The translations under genes and the position numbers were made by a program. Shown in pieces: positions 1 through 5,831 of a stretch of 6,375 nt of DNA (its first letter is position 1; every line of letters begins with the position of its first letter). Where the stretch lies: the NCBI GenBank assembly GCA_913009535.1, contig CAJVXR010000084.1, positions 1 to 6,375 on the forward strand, given 5' to 3'. Source of the DNA: an uncultured Flavobacteriales bacterium. GTDB lineage: Bacteria; Bacteroidota; Bacteroidia; Flavobacteriales; Flavobacteriaceae. Below the pieces are notes generated by a model, which saw only the letters and a list, made by a program, of their open reading frames with translations, did no database searches and was not told the origin of the DNA.

Positions 1-443
1 TTACAAATAAAAAAGCAAGGTTTGAATATGAAATTCTTGATAAGTATAACGCTGGCATAGTATTATCTGGAACAGAAATTAAATCTATACGACTTGGTAA
101 AGCATCTATTACCGAAAGCTTCTGTGAATTTAATGAATCAATCGAGCTATTTGTAGTTAATATGAATATTGAAACATACACTTTTTCTACAAATTTTAAC
201 CATTTCCCTAAATCAACGAGAAAATTACTGCTAAATAAAAAAGAACTTCAAAAGTTAAATAAAAGTGTAAAAAACACTGGTCTGACTATAATTCCTCTAA
301 AATTATATACCAATGAAAAAGGAATTGCTAAGCTAGAGATAGCACTTGCAAAAGGAAAAAAACTTTATGACAAAAGGCAGACGATGATCGATCGTGATAA
401 TAAAAGAAACTTAGACCGTGTTAAGAAGGAAAACAAAAGTTAA
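1..443 (+). CDS. smpB: SsrA-binding protein SmpB (5' end outside window)
   Basis: SmpB binds tmRNA (SsrA) and brings it to stalled ribosomes for trans-translation in the cytoplasm. The reading frame is open from position 3 and gives 146 visible residues ending at TAA 441-443. Family signatures are clear: NKKARFEYEI near the N-terminus, GTEIKSIRLGKASI, NFNHFPKSTRKLLLNKKEL, GLTIIPLKLYTNEKGIAKLEIALAKGKKLYDKR, and a basic tail (RDNKRNLDR) that in this family becomes ordered in the ribosomal A site. SmpB is usually about 150-155 residues, so probably fewer than ten are missing before the window. The ATG at 162 is internal; the conserved first half lies upstream of it in frame. The stop overlaps the stop of the convergent pcm gene by 4 nt, sharing the palindrome TTAA, so there is no room for a terminator between them. 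No key motif is missing. Identification is very secure. Confidence 0.96.
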   Translation, partial: TNKKARFEYEILDKYNAGIVLSGTEIKSIRLGKASITESFCEFNESIELFVVNMNIETYTFSTNFNHFPKSTRKLLLNKKELQKLNKSVKNTGLTIIPLKLYTNEKGIAKLEIALAKGKKLYDKRQTMIDRDNKRNLDRVKKENKS

Positions 444-1081
444 TTTTTCTCTTTTAAAAGGGGAACAAACTGAAAATCTCCAAATTCAACTTTTTTATAT
501 TTTTTTTCAGAAATTTTAATAATCATTGTCATTGTTTGAGTATCAACTCCTAATGGTATAACTAATTTTCCATTTATTTTAAGCTGAGATAGTAACATTT
601 TTGGGATATATGGAGCACCAGCAGTGACAATAATAGAATCATAAGGTGCTTCATTTTCATAGCCCTGATAACCATCACCAAATATTAATTTTTTAGGATA
701 ACAACCTATTTTTGGTAAAAACAAAGATGTTTTTTTAAATAACTCTTTTTGTCTCTCTACTGAGTAAACAATAGCTCCAAGCTCACATAATACAGCTGTT
801 TGATAGCCACTACCAGTACCTATTTCTAGTATTTTATCTCCTTTATTAACTTTTAGTAATTCTGATTGAAAAGCTACAGTGTAGGGTTGAGAAATTGTTT
901 GTCCAGCTCCAATAGGGAAAGCTTTATCTTGGTAAGCATGATCTATAAAACTTGAATCCATAAATAAGTGTCTAGGAATAGACTCAATAGCCTTTAAAAC
1001 CTTAAAGTCTAAAACTCCTTTACGCTTCACTTCAAGAGCTAACTTGTTCCTTAAACCTTTATGTTTAAATGTATCTTTCAA
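440..1081 (-). CDS. pcm: Protein-L-isoaspartate O-methyltransferase
   Basis: This enzyme uses S-adenosylmethionine to methylate L-isoaspartyl residues formed by damage to Asn/Asp in ageing proteins, which starts their repair to aspartate. The product is 213 residues, close to the family's usual 205-220. Visible motifs are GAGQTISQPYTVA (58-70), the SAM-binding loop EIGTGSGYQ (86-94), the acidic residue after strand 2 (VER 108-110), GDGYQGY (135-141), IIVTAGAP (150-157) and the C-terminal strand region LVIPLG (173-178) through FVPLL (205-209). The start is TTG at 1081-1079. It is preferred because homologues I recall begin with the same M-x-D-T-x-x-H-x-G-L-R pattern and the next in-frame ATG (residue 41) would remove conserved sequence. 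No Shine-Dalgarno is seen. The gene is divergent from the hydroxyacyl-CoA dehydrogenase gene across 90 bp and converges on smpB. Identification is secure; the start is likely. Confidence 0.95.
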   Translation of the reverse strand: MKDTFKHKGLRNKLALEVKRKGVLDFKVLKAIESIPRHLFMDSSFIDHAYQDKAFPIGAGQTISQPYTVAFQSELLKVNKGDKILEIGTGSGYQTAVLCELGAIVYSVERQKELFKKTSLFLPKIGCYPKKLIFGDGYQGYENEAPYDSIIVTAGAPYIPKMLLSQLKINGKLVIPLGVDTQTMTMIIKISEKKYKKVEFGDFQFVPLLKEKN

Positions 1082-1091
1082 GATTATAAAA

Positions 1092-1105
1092 GTAAATATA
1101 TTTAC
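1092..1105. repeat. Perfect 14-bp palindrome GTAAATATATTTAC beside the pcm start
   Basis: The sequence GTAAATATATTTAC is fully self-complementary and ends 10 bp upstream of the pcm TTG codon (minus strand). It overlaps the weak pcm promoter candidate TATATTTA (1100 to 1093, minus strand), which matches TAnnTTTG except for the last base. Its TTAC/GTAA ends recur in the second dyad of the same intergenic region. It may be an operator for a dimeric regulator, or a chance event in AT-rich DNA; the sequence alone cannot decide. Confidence 0.45.
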
Positions 1106-1120
1106 ATTAAAATTCTAGCT

Positions 1121-1149
1121 TTATTATGGATATAAAAATATTACATTTG
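1121..1149 (+). promoter_or_regulatory. Bacteroidota-type promoter for the five-gene operon
   Basis: TACATTTG at 1142-1149 is an exact match to the Bacteroidota primary sigma factor -7 consensus TAnnTTTG. Eighteen bases upstream is TTA (1121-1123) in place of the -33 TTG. The implied transcript start is around 1154-1157, leaving a leader of roughly 15-18 nt before the ATG at 1172. It is the only convincing promoter in the window on the plus strand, and downstream genes are too tightly spaced for obvious promoters of their own. The -33 element is imperfect, so the call is moderate. The element sits inside an inverted repeat (1139-1169). Confidence 0.5.
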
Positions 1150-1169
1150 TACTGTAACTTAATGTAATA
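1139..1169. repeat. 9-bp inverted repeat over the operon promoter
   Basis: The left arm TATTACATT (1139-1147) is the exact reverse complement of the right arm AATGTAATA (1161-1169), separated by 13 bp. The left arm overlaps the -7 element and the right arm ends 2 bp before the ATG of the dehydrogenase gene. The implied transcript start falls between the arms, so a full RNA hairpin would not form on that transcript. A DNA-level operator is the more natural reading. A third copy of the half-site, TTACATT, lies at 1102-1108. This could still be chance, given the base composition. Confidence 0.45.
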
Positions 1170-1171
1170 AA

Positions 1172-2062
1172 ATGAAAAGAAATATTGTAATTATTGGAGC
1201 TGGAACAATGGGTAATGGTATTGCTCATACATTTGCTCAAAATAACTTTAAAGTTACTCTTATTGATATAAACCAAAGTTCATTAGACGTGGCGTTAAAA
1301 ACTATATCTAATAATCTAGATAGAATGGTTACAAAAGAAAAGATTTCAATAGTGGAGAAAAAAAACACACTAAATAATATTACAACTAATACTAATATTA
1401 ATAGTACCGCTAGCGATGTTGATTTAGTAATTGAAGCTGCTACAGAAAACTTAGATTTAAAGATGAAAATATTTAAAGAACTAGATGACTACTACTCAAG
1501 TAATACAATTTTAGCTTCAAATACTTCCTCAATTTCTATTACTCAAATTGGTTCATCTACAAATAGGCCTAATAAAGTTATAGGCATGCATTTTATGAAC
1601 CCAGTTCCAATTATGAAATTAGTTGAAGTTATTAAAGGCTATGAAACTGATTTAGAAACTTTAAAGTTTATTAATAATATCACAAAAGAAGTAAAAAAAA
1701 TTCCTGTAGAAGTTAATGACTACCCTGGGTTTATTGCTAATAGAATTTTACTACCTATGATAAATGAAGCAATCGAATCTCTTCACCATGGAGTTAGCTC
1801 TGTGAAAAGTATTGATACTATTATGAAATTAGGAATGGGACACCCTATGGGGCCGCTTCAATTGGCTGATTTTATAGGGCTAGACGTGTGCTTATCGATA
1901 TTAAATGTAATGTATGACGGATTTAAAAGTCCGAAATATATTGCTTCTCCTCTACTTAAAAACATGGTATTAGCAGGAAAGCTAGGGATTAAGTCTAAAG
2001 AAGGGTTTTATGATTATTCTAATTCTAAAAAAGCCGAAGTTGTTTCTAAACAATTTCAATAA
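1172..2062 (+). CDS. 3-hydroxyacyl-CoA (3-hydroxybutyryl-CoA) dehydrogenase
   Basis: This is a cytoplasmic NAD(P)-dependent oxidoreductase that interconverts 3-hydroxyacyl-CoA and 3-oxoacyl-CoA, in fatty-acid oxidation or the acetoacetyl-CoA/butyryl-CoA route. The 296-residue length fits the stand-alone Hbd/PaaH class. The N-terminal Rossmann fold shows the dinucleotide loop GAGTMG (9-14) and the acidic D32/D33-type strand end (LIDIN). ASNTSSISIT (115-124) supplies the catalytic Ser, probably S119. GMHFMNPVPIMKLVE (138-152) carries the catalytic His140 and Glu152. FIANR (187-191) carries Asn190, and MGHPMGPLQLADFIGLD is the C-terminal substrate domain. Residue assignments come from family alignment by eye. 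It starts at ATG 1172 with no Shine-Dalgarno, 90 bp from the divergent pcm gene, and leads the operon; yggS follows after 5 nt. Chain-length preference, and thus the exact gene name, cannot be read from sequence. Confidence 0.93.
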   Translation: MKRNIVIIGAGTMGNGIAHTFAQNNFKVTLIDINQSSLDVALKTISNNLDRMVTKEKISIVEKKNTLNNITTNTNINSTASDVDLVIEAATENLDLKMKIFKELDDYYSSNTILASNTSSISITQIGSSTNRPNKVIGMHFMNPVPIMKLVEVIKGYETDLETLKFINNITKEVKKIPVEVNDYPGFIANRILLPMINEAIESLHHGVSSVKSIDTIMKLGMGHPMGPLQLADFIGLDVCLSILNVMYDGFKSPKYIASPLLKNMVLAGKLGIKSKEGFYDYSNSKKAEVVSKQFQ

Positions 2063-2067
2063 TTGTT

Positions 2068-2721
2068 ATGAGTATAGAGAAAAAAATAAGTCAAATTCAA
2101 TCACAGGTTGGTAGTAAAGTCAGTCTAGTAGCGGTTTCTAAAACAAAAAGTGAAATTGAAATTACGAGAGCCTATAAATTTGGACAACGAATTTTTGGTG
2201 AAAATAAAGTACAAGAGCTTGTTTCAAAACAAAACAACTTACCAAAGGATATCAACTGGCATATGATAGGGCATCTTCAAAGAAATAAAGTAAAGTACAT
2301 TGCTCCATTTATAAAACTAATTCACGGAGTTGACAATTTAAAACTTTTGAAAGAAATAAATAAACAAGCAAAAAAAAATAATAGAAAAATAGATTGTTTA
2401 ATTCAAATAAAAATATCTTCAGAAGAAAGTAAATTTGGTCTTACATATAATGATGCTTCAAGCTTACTAAAATCAGAATTTATTTCGGAACTAGAAAACA
2501 TTAATATAGCTGGATTTATGGGTATGGCGAGCAATACAAGTGAGCAATCTATACTAAAAAAGGAGTTTAATTTATTGAATGATTTTTTTAACGAATTCAA
2601 AAAAAATGATAAAAATATAAAAACATTGTCTATGGGTATGAGTAATGATTATATACTTGCTGTAGACTGCGGAAGTAACATGATTAGAGTTGGTAGTAAT
2701 ATTTTTGGATCTAGAAATTAA
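2068..2721 (+). CDS. yggS: YggS/PLPBP-family pyridoxal phosphate homeostasis protein
   Basis: This is a small single-domain PLP-binding protein with an alanine-racemase-like TIM barrel. The family buffers or delivers pyridoxal 5'-phosphate and influences amino-acid and 2-oxo-acid balance; no catalytic activity is established. The product is 217 residues, slightly shorter than E. coli YggS (234). The PLP lysine is K25 in LVAVSKTK. Other family motifs are FGENKVQE (43-50), WHMIGHLQRNK (64-74), IQIKISSEESKFGL (112-125), GFMGMA (149-154), LSMGMSNDY (187-195) and the phosphate-binding end RVGSNIFGSR (207-216). It starts at ATG 2068, 5 nt after the dehydrogenase stop. Its TAA (2719-2721) is in the same frame as the following exonuclease gene, whose start is unusual. 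Usually annotated in older records as an alanine racemase-like or YggS-family enzyme. Identification is very secure. Confidence 0.95.
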   Translation: MSIEKKISQIQSQVGSKVSLVAVSKTKSEIEITRAYKFGQRIFGENKVQELVSKQNNLPKDINWHMIGHLQRNKVKYIAPFIKLIHGVDNLKLLKEINKQAKKNNRKIDCLIQIKISSEESKFGLTYNDASSLLKSEFISELENINIAGFMGMASNTSEQSILKKEFNLLNDFFNEFKKNDKNIKTLSMGMSNDYILAVDCGSNMIRVGSNIFGSRN

Positions 2722-2730
2722 AAGATTATC

Positions 2731-4092
2731 ATATATAGCATTGTTGATATAGAGACTACTGGAGGGAAATTCAATGAGGAAGGAATTACAGAAATTGCTA
2801 TCTATAAATTTGACGGTAATGAAGTGGTCGATAAGTTTATATCTTTAATTAACCCAGAAAAAAGCATTCAGCCTTTTGTAGTTAATCTTACAGGTATTAA
2901 TAATAAAATGCTTCGCAATGCACCTAAATTTCACGAAGTTGCTAAAAGAATCTTAGAAATAACTGAAGACACAATTTTTGTTGCACATAACACCTCCTTT
3001 GATTTTAGGATATTAAAAACTGAATACAGTAGACTTGGCTATAATTTTAAAAGAAATACATTATGTACTTTAGAATTATCAAAAAAGTTAATTCCAGATA
3101 TGAATTCTTATAGTCTAGGTAAACTAACCAAACAACTAGGAATACCTCTTACTCAACGCCATAGAGCTAGTGGAGATGCTTTAGCTACAGTTAAGTTATT
3201 TAAATTATTATTAGATAAAGATTTAGAGAAAAAAATTATTATTGAAAATATAAAAAATAGTAATAAAAATAGTTTGCCTAAAAAATTGAATCAAATTTTA
3301 GATAACTTGCCTAACAGTGTTGGCATATATTATATGCATGATGAAAATTCTAAGATAATTTATATCGGTAAGAGTAAAAACATAAAAAAAAGAATTAACC
3401 AGCATTTTGCAGGCAAAGACAATAAGTCTAAGAAGTTACAACTTCATACAGAAACCGTTAGTTATGATGAAACAGGGAGTGAATTAATTGCTTTACTAAA
3501 GGAGAGTAATCAAATCAAATTACATAAACCTATCTACAATAGAAAGCTAAGAAAAAGTGTTTATCCATATGGACTTTACAGCTATAATGATGAAAATAAC
3601 TATATAAATTTAAAGATTTCTAAAATAAATACTTCTTCAAAACCAATAACTACGTTTAAAAATATTAATGCAGGTATAGAATTTTTAAATAAGCTTATCA
3701 ATGAATACAATTTGTGTCAAAAACTTTGTGGAATTTATAAATCTAAAAACAGTTGTTTTAAGTACTCAATTAAAGAATGCTCCGGGGCCTGTATTAATTT
3801 GGAGAAATATAAAGATTATAATCTAAGAATCTTAAAAGCTATTAAGTACCTAAATTTTGACAAGCAAAATTTTGCTATTATTGATAAGGGAAGAAATATA
3901 GATGAAAATAGTTTTATTTTAGTAGAAGATGGTTTGTTTATTGGTTTAGGATATTTTAACTTAAATTTTCAAATTAACAATATTGATGTTTTAAAAACAA
4001 TTTTGATAAAAATGGATCAAAACAAAGACAACCAACTAATAATACAAAGTTTTTTAAAGAAATCAAAAAAAGTAAAACTTTTACAATACTAA
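2731..4092 (+). CDS. DEDDh exonuclease fused to UvrC-like GIY-YIG nuclease; non-canonical start
   Basis: This two-nuclease protein probably acts in DNA repair. Read from ATA 2731 it has 453 residues. The DnaQ-like 3'-5' exonuclease part (about 1-170) shows DIETTG (6-11), HNTSFDFRIL (86-95) and HRASGDA (144-150), giving the full DEDDh set. The GIY-YIG part (about 190-275) matches the UvrC N-terminal nuclease: GIY (198-200), YIG (211-213), Arg221, Glu258 and Asn270 correspond to its five catalytic positions. Then come C333, C342, C350 and C354 (C-x8-C-x7-C-x3-C), placed like the UvrC iron-sulfur cysteines. UvrC's C-terminal RNase H-like nuclease and HhH domains are absent. Exonuclease-GIY-YIG fusions are a known family in Bacteroidota and Actinobacteria. 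No ATG, GTG or TTG occurs in frame between the yggS stop and DIETTG; ATA 2731 aligns with the M of recalled homologues (MY-x-I-x-DIETTG), and ATT 2725 is an alternative. GTG 2824 would delete the first catalytic motif. Function is confident; the start is uncertain. Confidence 0.85.
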   Translation: MYSIVDIETTGGKFNEEGITEIAIYKFDGNEVVDKFISLINPEKSIQPFVVNLTGINNKMLRNAPKFHEVAKRILEITEDTIFVAHNTSFDFRILKTEYSRLGYNFKRNTLCTLELSKKLIPDMNSYSLGKLTKQLGIPLTQRHRASGDALATVKLFKLLLDKDLEKKIIIENIKNSNKNSLPKKLNQILDNLPNSVGIYYMHDENSKIIYIGKSKNIKKRINQHFAGKDNKSKKLQLHTETVSYDETGSELIALLKESNQIKLHKPIYNRKLRKSVYPYGLYSYNDENNYINLKISKINTSSKPITTFKNINAGIEFLNKLINEYNLCQKLCGIYKSKNSCFKYSIKECSGACINLEKYKDYNLRILKAIKYLNFDKQNFAIIDKGRNIDENSFILVEDGLFIGLGYFNLNFQINNIDVLKTILIKMDQNKDNQLIIQSFLKKSKKVKLLQY

Positions 4093-4096
4093 AAAA

Positions 4097-4930
4097 ATGA
4101 ATAGTAAACCTGTAGGTTCTTTGAGGAGAAAGATTCATGAAGTAATTTATGAAGCTGATACTAAATCAGGTAAAGTATTTGATATAATTCTACTGTTTTT
4201 TATAATACTAAGTGTTTTTCTTGTAATTATAGAAAGTTTGGATGGTGTAAGCTCAAGATATATTAATTTCCTAAATTATAGTGAGTGGATAATTACAGTT
4301 TTATTCACTATAGAATATATCTTAAGAATAGTTTCTGTAAAAAAACCTTTCAGGTACATATTTAGTTTTTATGGGGTAATAGACTTACTATCAATAATTC
4401 CTAAATATATTTCATTATTTGTATTTGGTGCGCAATCTATAGCAGCACTTAGAGCTTTGAGACTAATGAGAATTTTTAAAATTTTAAAAATGAACAGGTT
4501 TATAGGGGCTTCAACCAACTTAAGAAGATCATTATTAGCGAGTAGGGCAAAAATTATAGTTTTTTTATTATTTGTTATTATTCTTTGTGTGATTTTAGGA
4601 GCTATCATGTATTTGATAGAGGGCAATATTAATAGTGGATTTGAAAATATTCCTAAAAGTATTTATTGGGCTATTGTTACACTAACGACCGTAGGTTATG
4701 GTGATATTGTACCTTTTACAGCTTTAGGAAAATTTATATCGTCAATAATAATGATATTAGGTTATGGTATTATTGCAATTCCAACAGGTATAGTCACTTC
4801 AAATATGACACTAACAGAAAGAAAAGAAATACAATTAAATACACAATCATGCTCAAATTGTTTAAAGAACAAACATTCTGATGATGCAATATTTTGCTCA
4901 AAATGTGGTGAGCCACTTACCGATGGATAA
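4097..4930 (+). CDS. Six-helix voltage-gated K+-type ion channel with C-terminal zinc ribbon
   Basis: This inner-membrane protein of 277 residues has the layout of a single subunit of a tetrameric Kv-type potassium channel. Hydrophobic segments fit S1 (about 28-46), S2 (62-80), S3 (87-105), S5 (151-173) and S6 (212-234). S4 has the voltage-sensor pattern of a basic residue every third position: R119, R122, R125, K128, K131. The pore loop carries the K+ selectivity filter TVGYGD (198-203), which makes K+ selectivity likely. After S6 a short cytoplasmic tail ends in CSNC (252-255) and CSKC (267-270), a four-cysteine zinc ribbon (CxxC-x11-CxxC). ATG 4097 follows the previous stop by 4 nt after an A-run, and the end overlaps miaA by 8 nt, so it lies inside the operon. 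The physiological trigger (voltage, osmotic or other) cannot be read from sequence. Usually annotated simply as an ion transporter. Confidence 0.92.
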   Translation: MNSKPVGSLRRKIHEVIYEADTKSGKVFDIILLFFIILSVFLVIIESLDGVSSRYINFLNYSEWIITVLFTIEYILRIVSVKKPFRYIFSFYGVIDLLSIIPKYISLFVFGAQSIAALRALRLMRIFKILKMNRFIGASTNLRRSLLASRAKIIVFLLFVIILCVILGAIMYLIEGNINSGFENIPKSIYWAIVTLTTVGYGDIVPFTALGKFISSIIMILGYGIIAIPTGIVTSNMTLTERKEIQLNTQSCSNCLKNKHSDDAIFCSKCGEPLTDG

Positions 4931-5831
4931 ATACTTAATTACAATCGTTGGACCAACTGCAATTGGTAAAACTAACCTATCCTTGGAGTTAGCCAATTAT
5001 TACAATACAGAGATCATTTCAGCTGATTCTAGGCAGTTTTATAAAGAAATGAGTATAGGCACGGCTAAACCATCAAATAAGGAATTAAACTGTGTTAAAC
5101 ATCATTTAATTAATAATAAAAGTGTCTCCGAAATATACAACTTAGGAGAATTTGAAAAAGACACTATCGAAATCATAAATAATATTCATGAAAAATCAAA
5201 TCTTGCAATATTAGTTGGTGGGTCAGGACTATATGTTGATGCTATAATCTACGGACTTGATGAAATACCTAAAATTAAAAATAGCATAAGAGAATTGTTA
5301 AATGATGAATTTGAAACTAAAGGAATAAATTACCTGCAGAATAAATTAAAGAAATTAGATCTAACTACATACAATAGTATTGATTTAAAAAATCACAGAA
5401 GAATAATTAGAGCATTAGAAGTTACAATCTCATGTGGAAAACCCTATTCTTCCTATTTAAAAAAAACAAAGATTAATCGCAGCTTTAAAGTAATTGAAAT
5501 AGGGATTAATGCAGACAGAGAAATAGTATATGAGAGGATAAATAATAGAGTTGATAAAATGATTAAAGATGGTCTAATTAATGAAGTTGAACAACTGCTA
5601 GAGTATAAAAAATTAAATAGTTTGAATACTATAGGCTACAAAGAAATATTTAATTACTTAAGTGGTGGGATCAGTTTAGACTTCGCTATTGAAGAAATTA
5701 AAAAAAATACAAGAAGATTTTCTAAAAGACAAGTGACTTGGTTTAAGTCAAAGGAAAATATAATTTGGTTTAGTCATAATTACAAATTAAAAAATATAAT
5801 AAAAACTATAGAGGAACTAATTAACAACTAG
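4923..5831 (+). CDS. miaA: tRNA dimethylallyltransferase
   Basis: MiaA transfers a dimethylallyl group from dimethylallyl diphosphate to N6 of adenosine 37 in tRNAs that read codons starting with U, which supports reading-frame maintenance. The product is 302 residues, normal for the family. Motifs are the P-loop GPTAIGKT (10-17), SADSRQFY (33-40) with the conserved Asp35, MSIGTAKP (43-50), VGGSGLYVDAIIYG (98-111), NHRRIIRALEV (157-167), TIGYKEI (236-242) and RRFSKRQVTWFK (264-275). ATG 4923 is chosen because it places MDKYLITIVGPTAIGKT directly at the N-terminus. It gives an 8-nt overlap with the channel gene; an upstream in-frame ATG at 4881 would add 14 residues that lie on channel codons and do not resemble the family. 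The gene ends the operon, and its TAG (5829-5831) lies within the 3' end of the convergent response regulator gene (15-nt overlap). Identification is very secure. Confidence 0.96.
   Translation: MDKYLITIVGPTAIGKTNLSLELANYYNTEIISADSRQFYKEMSIGTAKPSNKELNCVKHHLINNKSVSEIYNLGEFEKDTIEIINNIHEKSNLAILVGGSGLYVDAIIYGLDEIPKIKNSIRELLNDEFETKGINYLQNKLKKLDLTTYNSIDLKNHRRIIRALEVTISCGKPYSSYLKKTKINRSFKVIEIGINADREIVYERINNRVDKMIKDGLINEVEQLLEYKKLNSLNTIGYKEIFNYLSGGISLDFAIEEIKKNTRRFSKRQVTWFKSKENIIWFSHNYKLKNIIKTIEELINN

Noticed and set aside
162..164. ATG as the start of smpB
   Set aside because: The 53 in-frame codons before it encode the conserved SmpB N-terminal half, so the true start is upstream of the window.
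451..460. CTTTTAAAAG palindrome as a terminator for smpB or pcm
   Set aside because: It has no loop, no GC stem and no following T-run, and it lies inside pcm coding sequence.
1083..1088. TATAAT (minus strand) as a sigma70-type -10 box for pcm
   Set aside because: It would place the transcript start inside the coding sequence, and Bacteroidota use a different -7 consensus; it is probably AT-rich chance.
2403..2600. 65-codon open frame on the minus strand inside yggS
   Set aside because: It lies wholly inside a well-recognised gene, has no recognisable motif and no promoter or start context; it is a shadow frame.
2824..2826. GTG as the start of the exonuclease/GIY-YIG gene
   Set aside because: It would discard DIETTG and about 31 residues of clear DnaQ-family sequence that remain open in frame upstream.
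4369..4626. 85-codon open frame on the minus strand inside the channel gene
   Set aside because: It is antisense to the S3-S5 coding region. Its hydrophobicity mirrors the membrane helices and it matches no known family.
4881..4883. ATG as the start of miaA
   Set aside because: It would add 14 residues unlike MiaA N-termini and a 50-nt overlap with the channel gene; ATG 4923 puts the P-loop at the expected distance.
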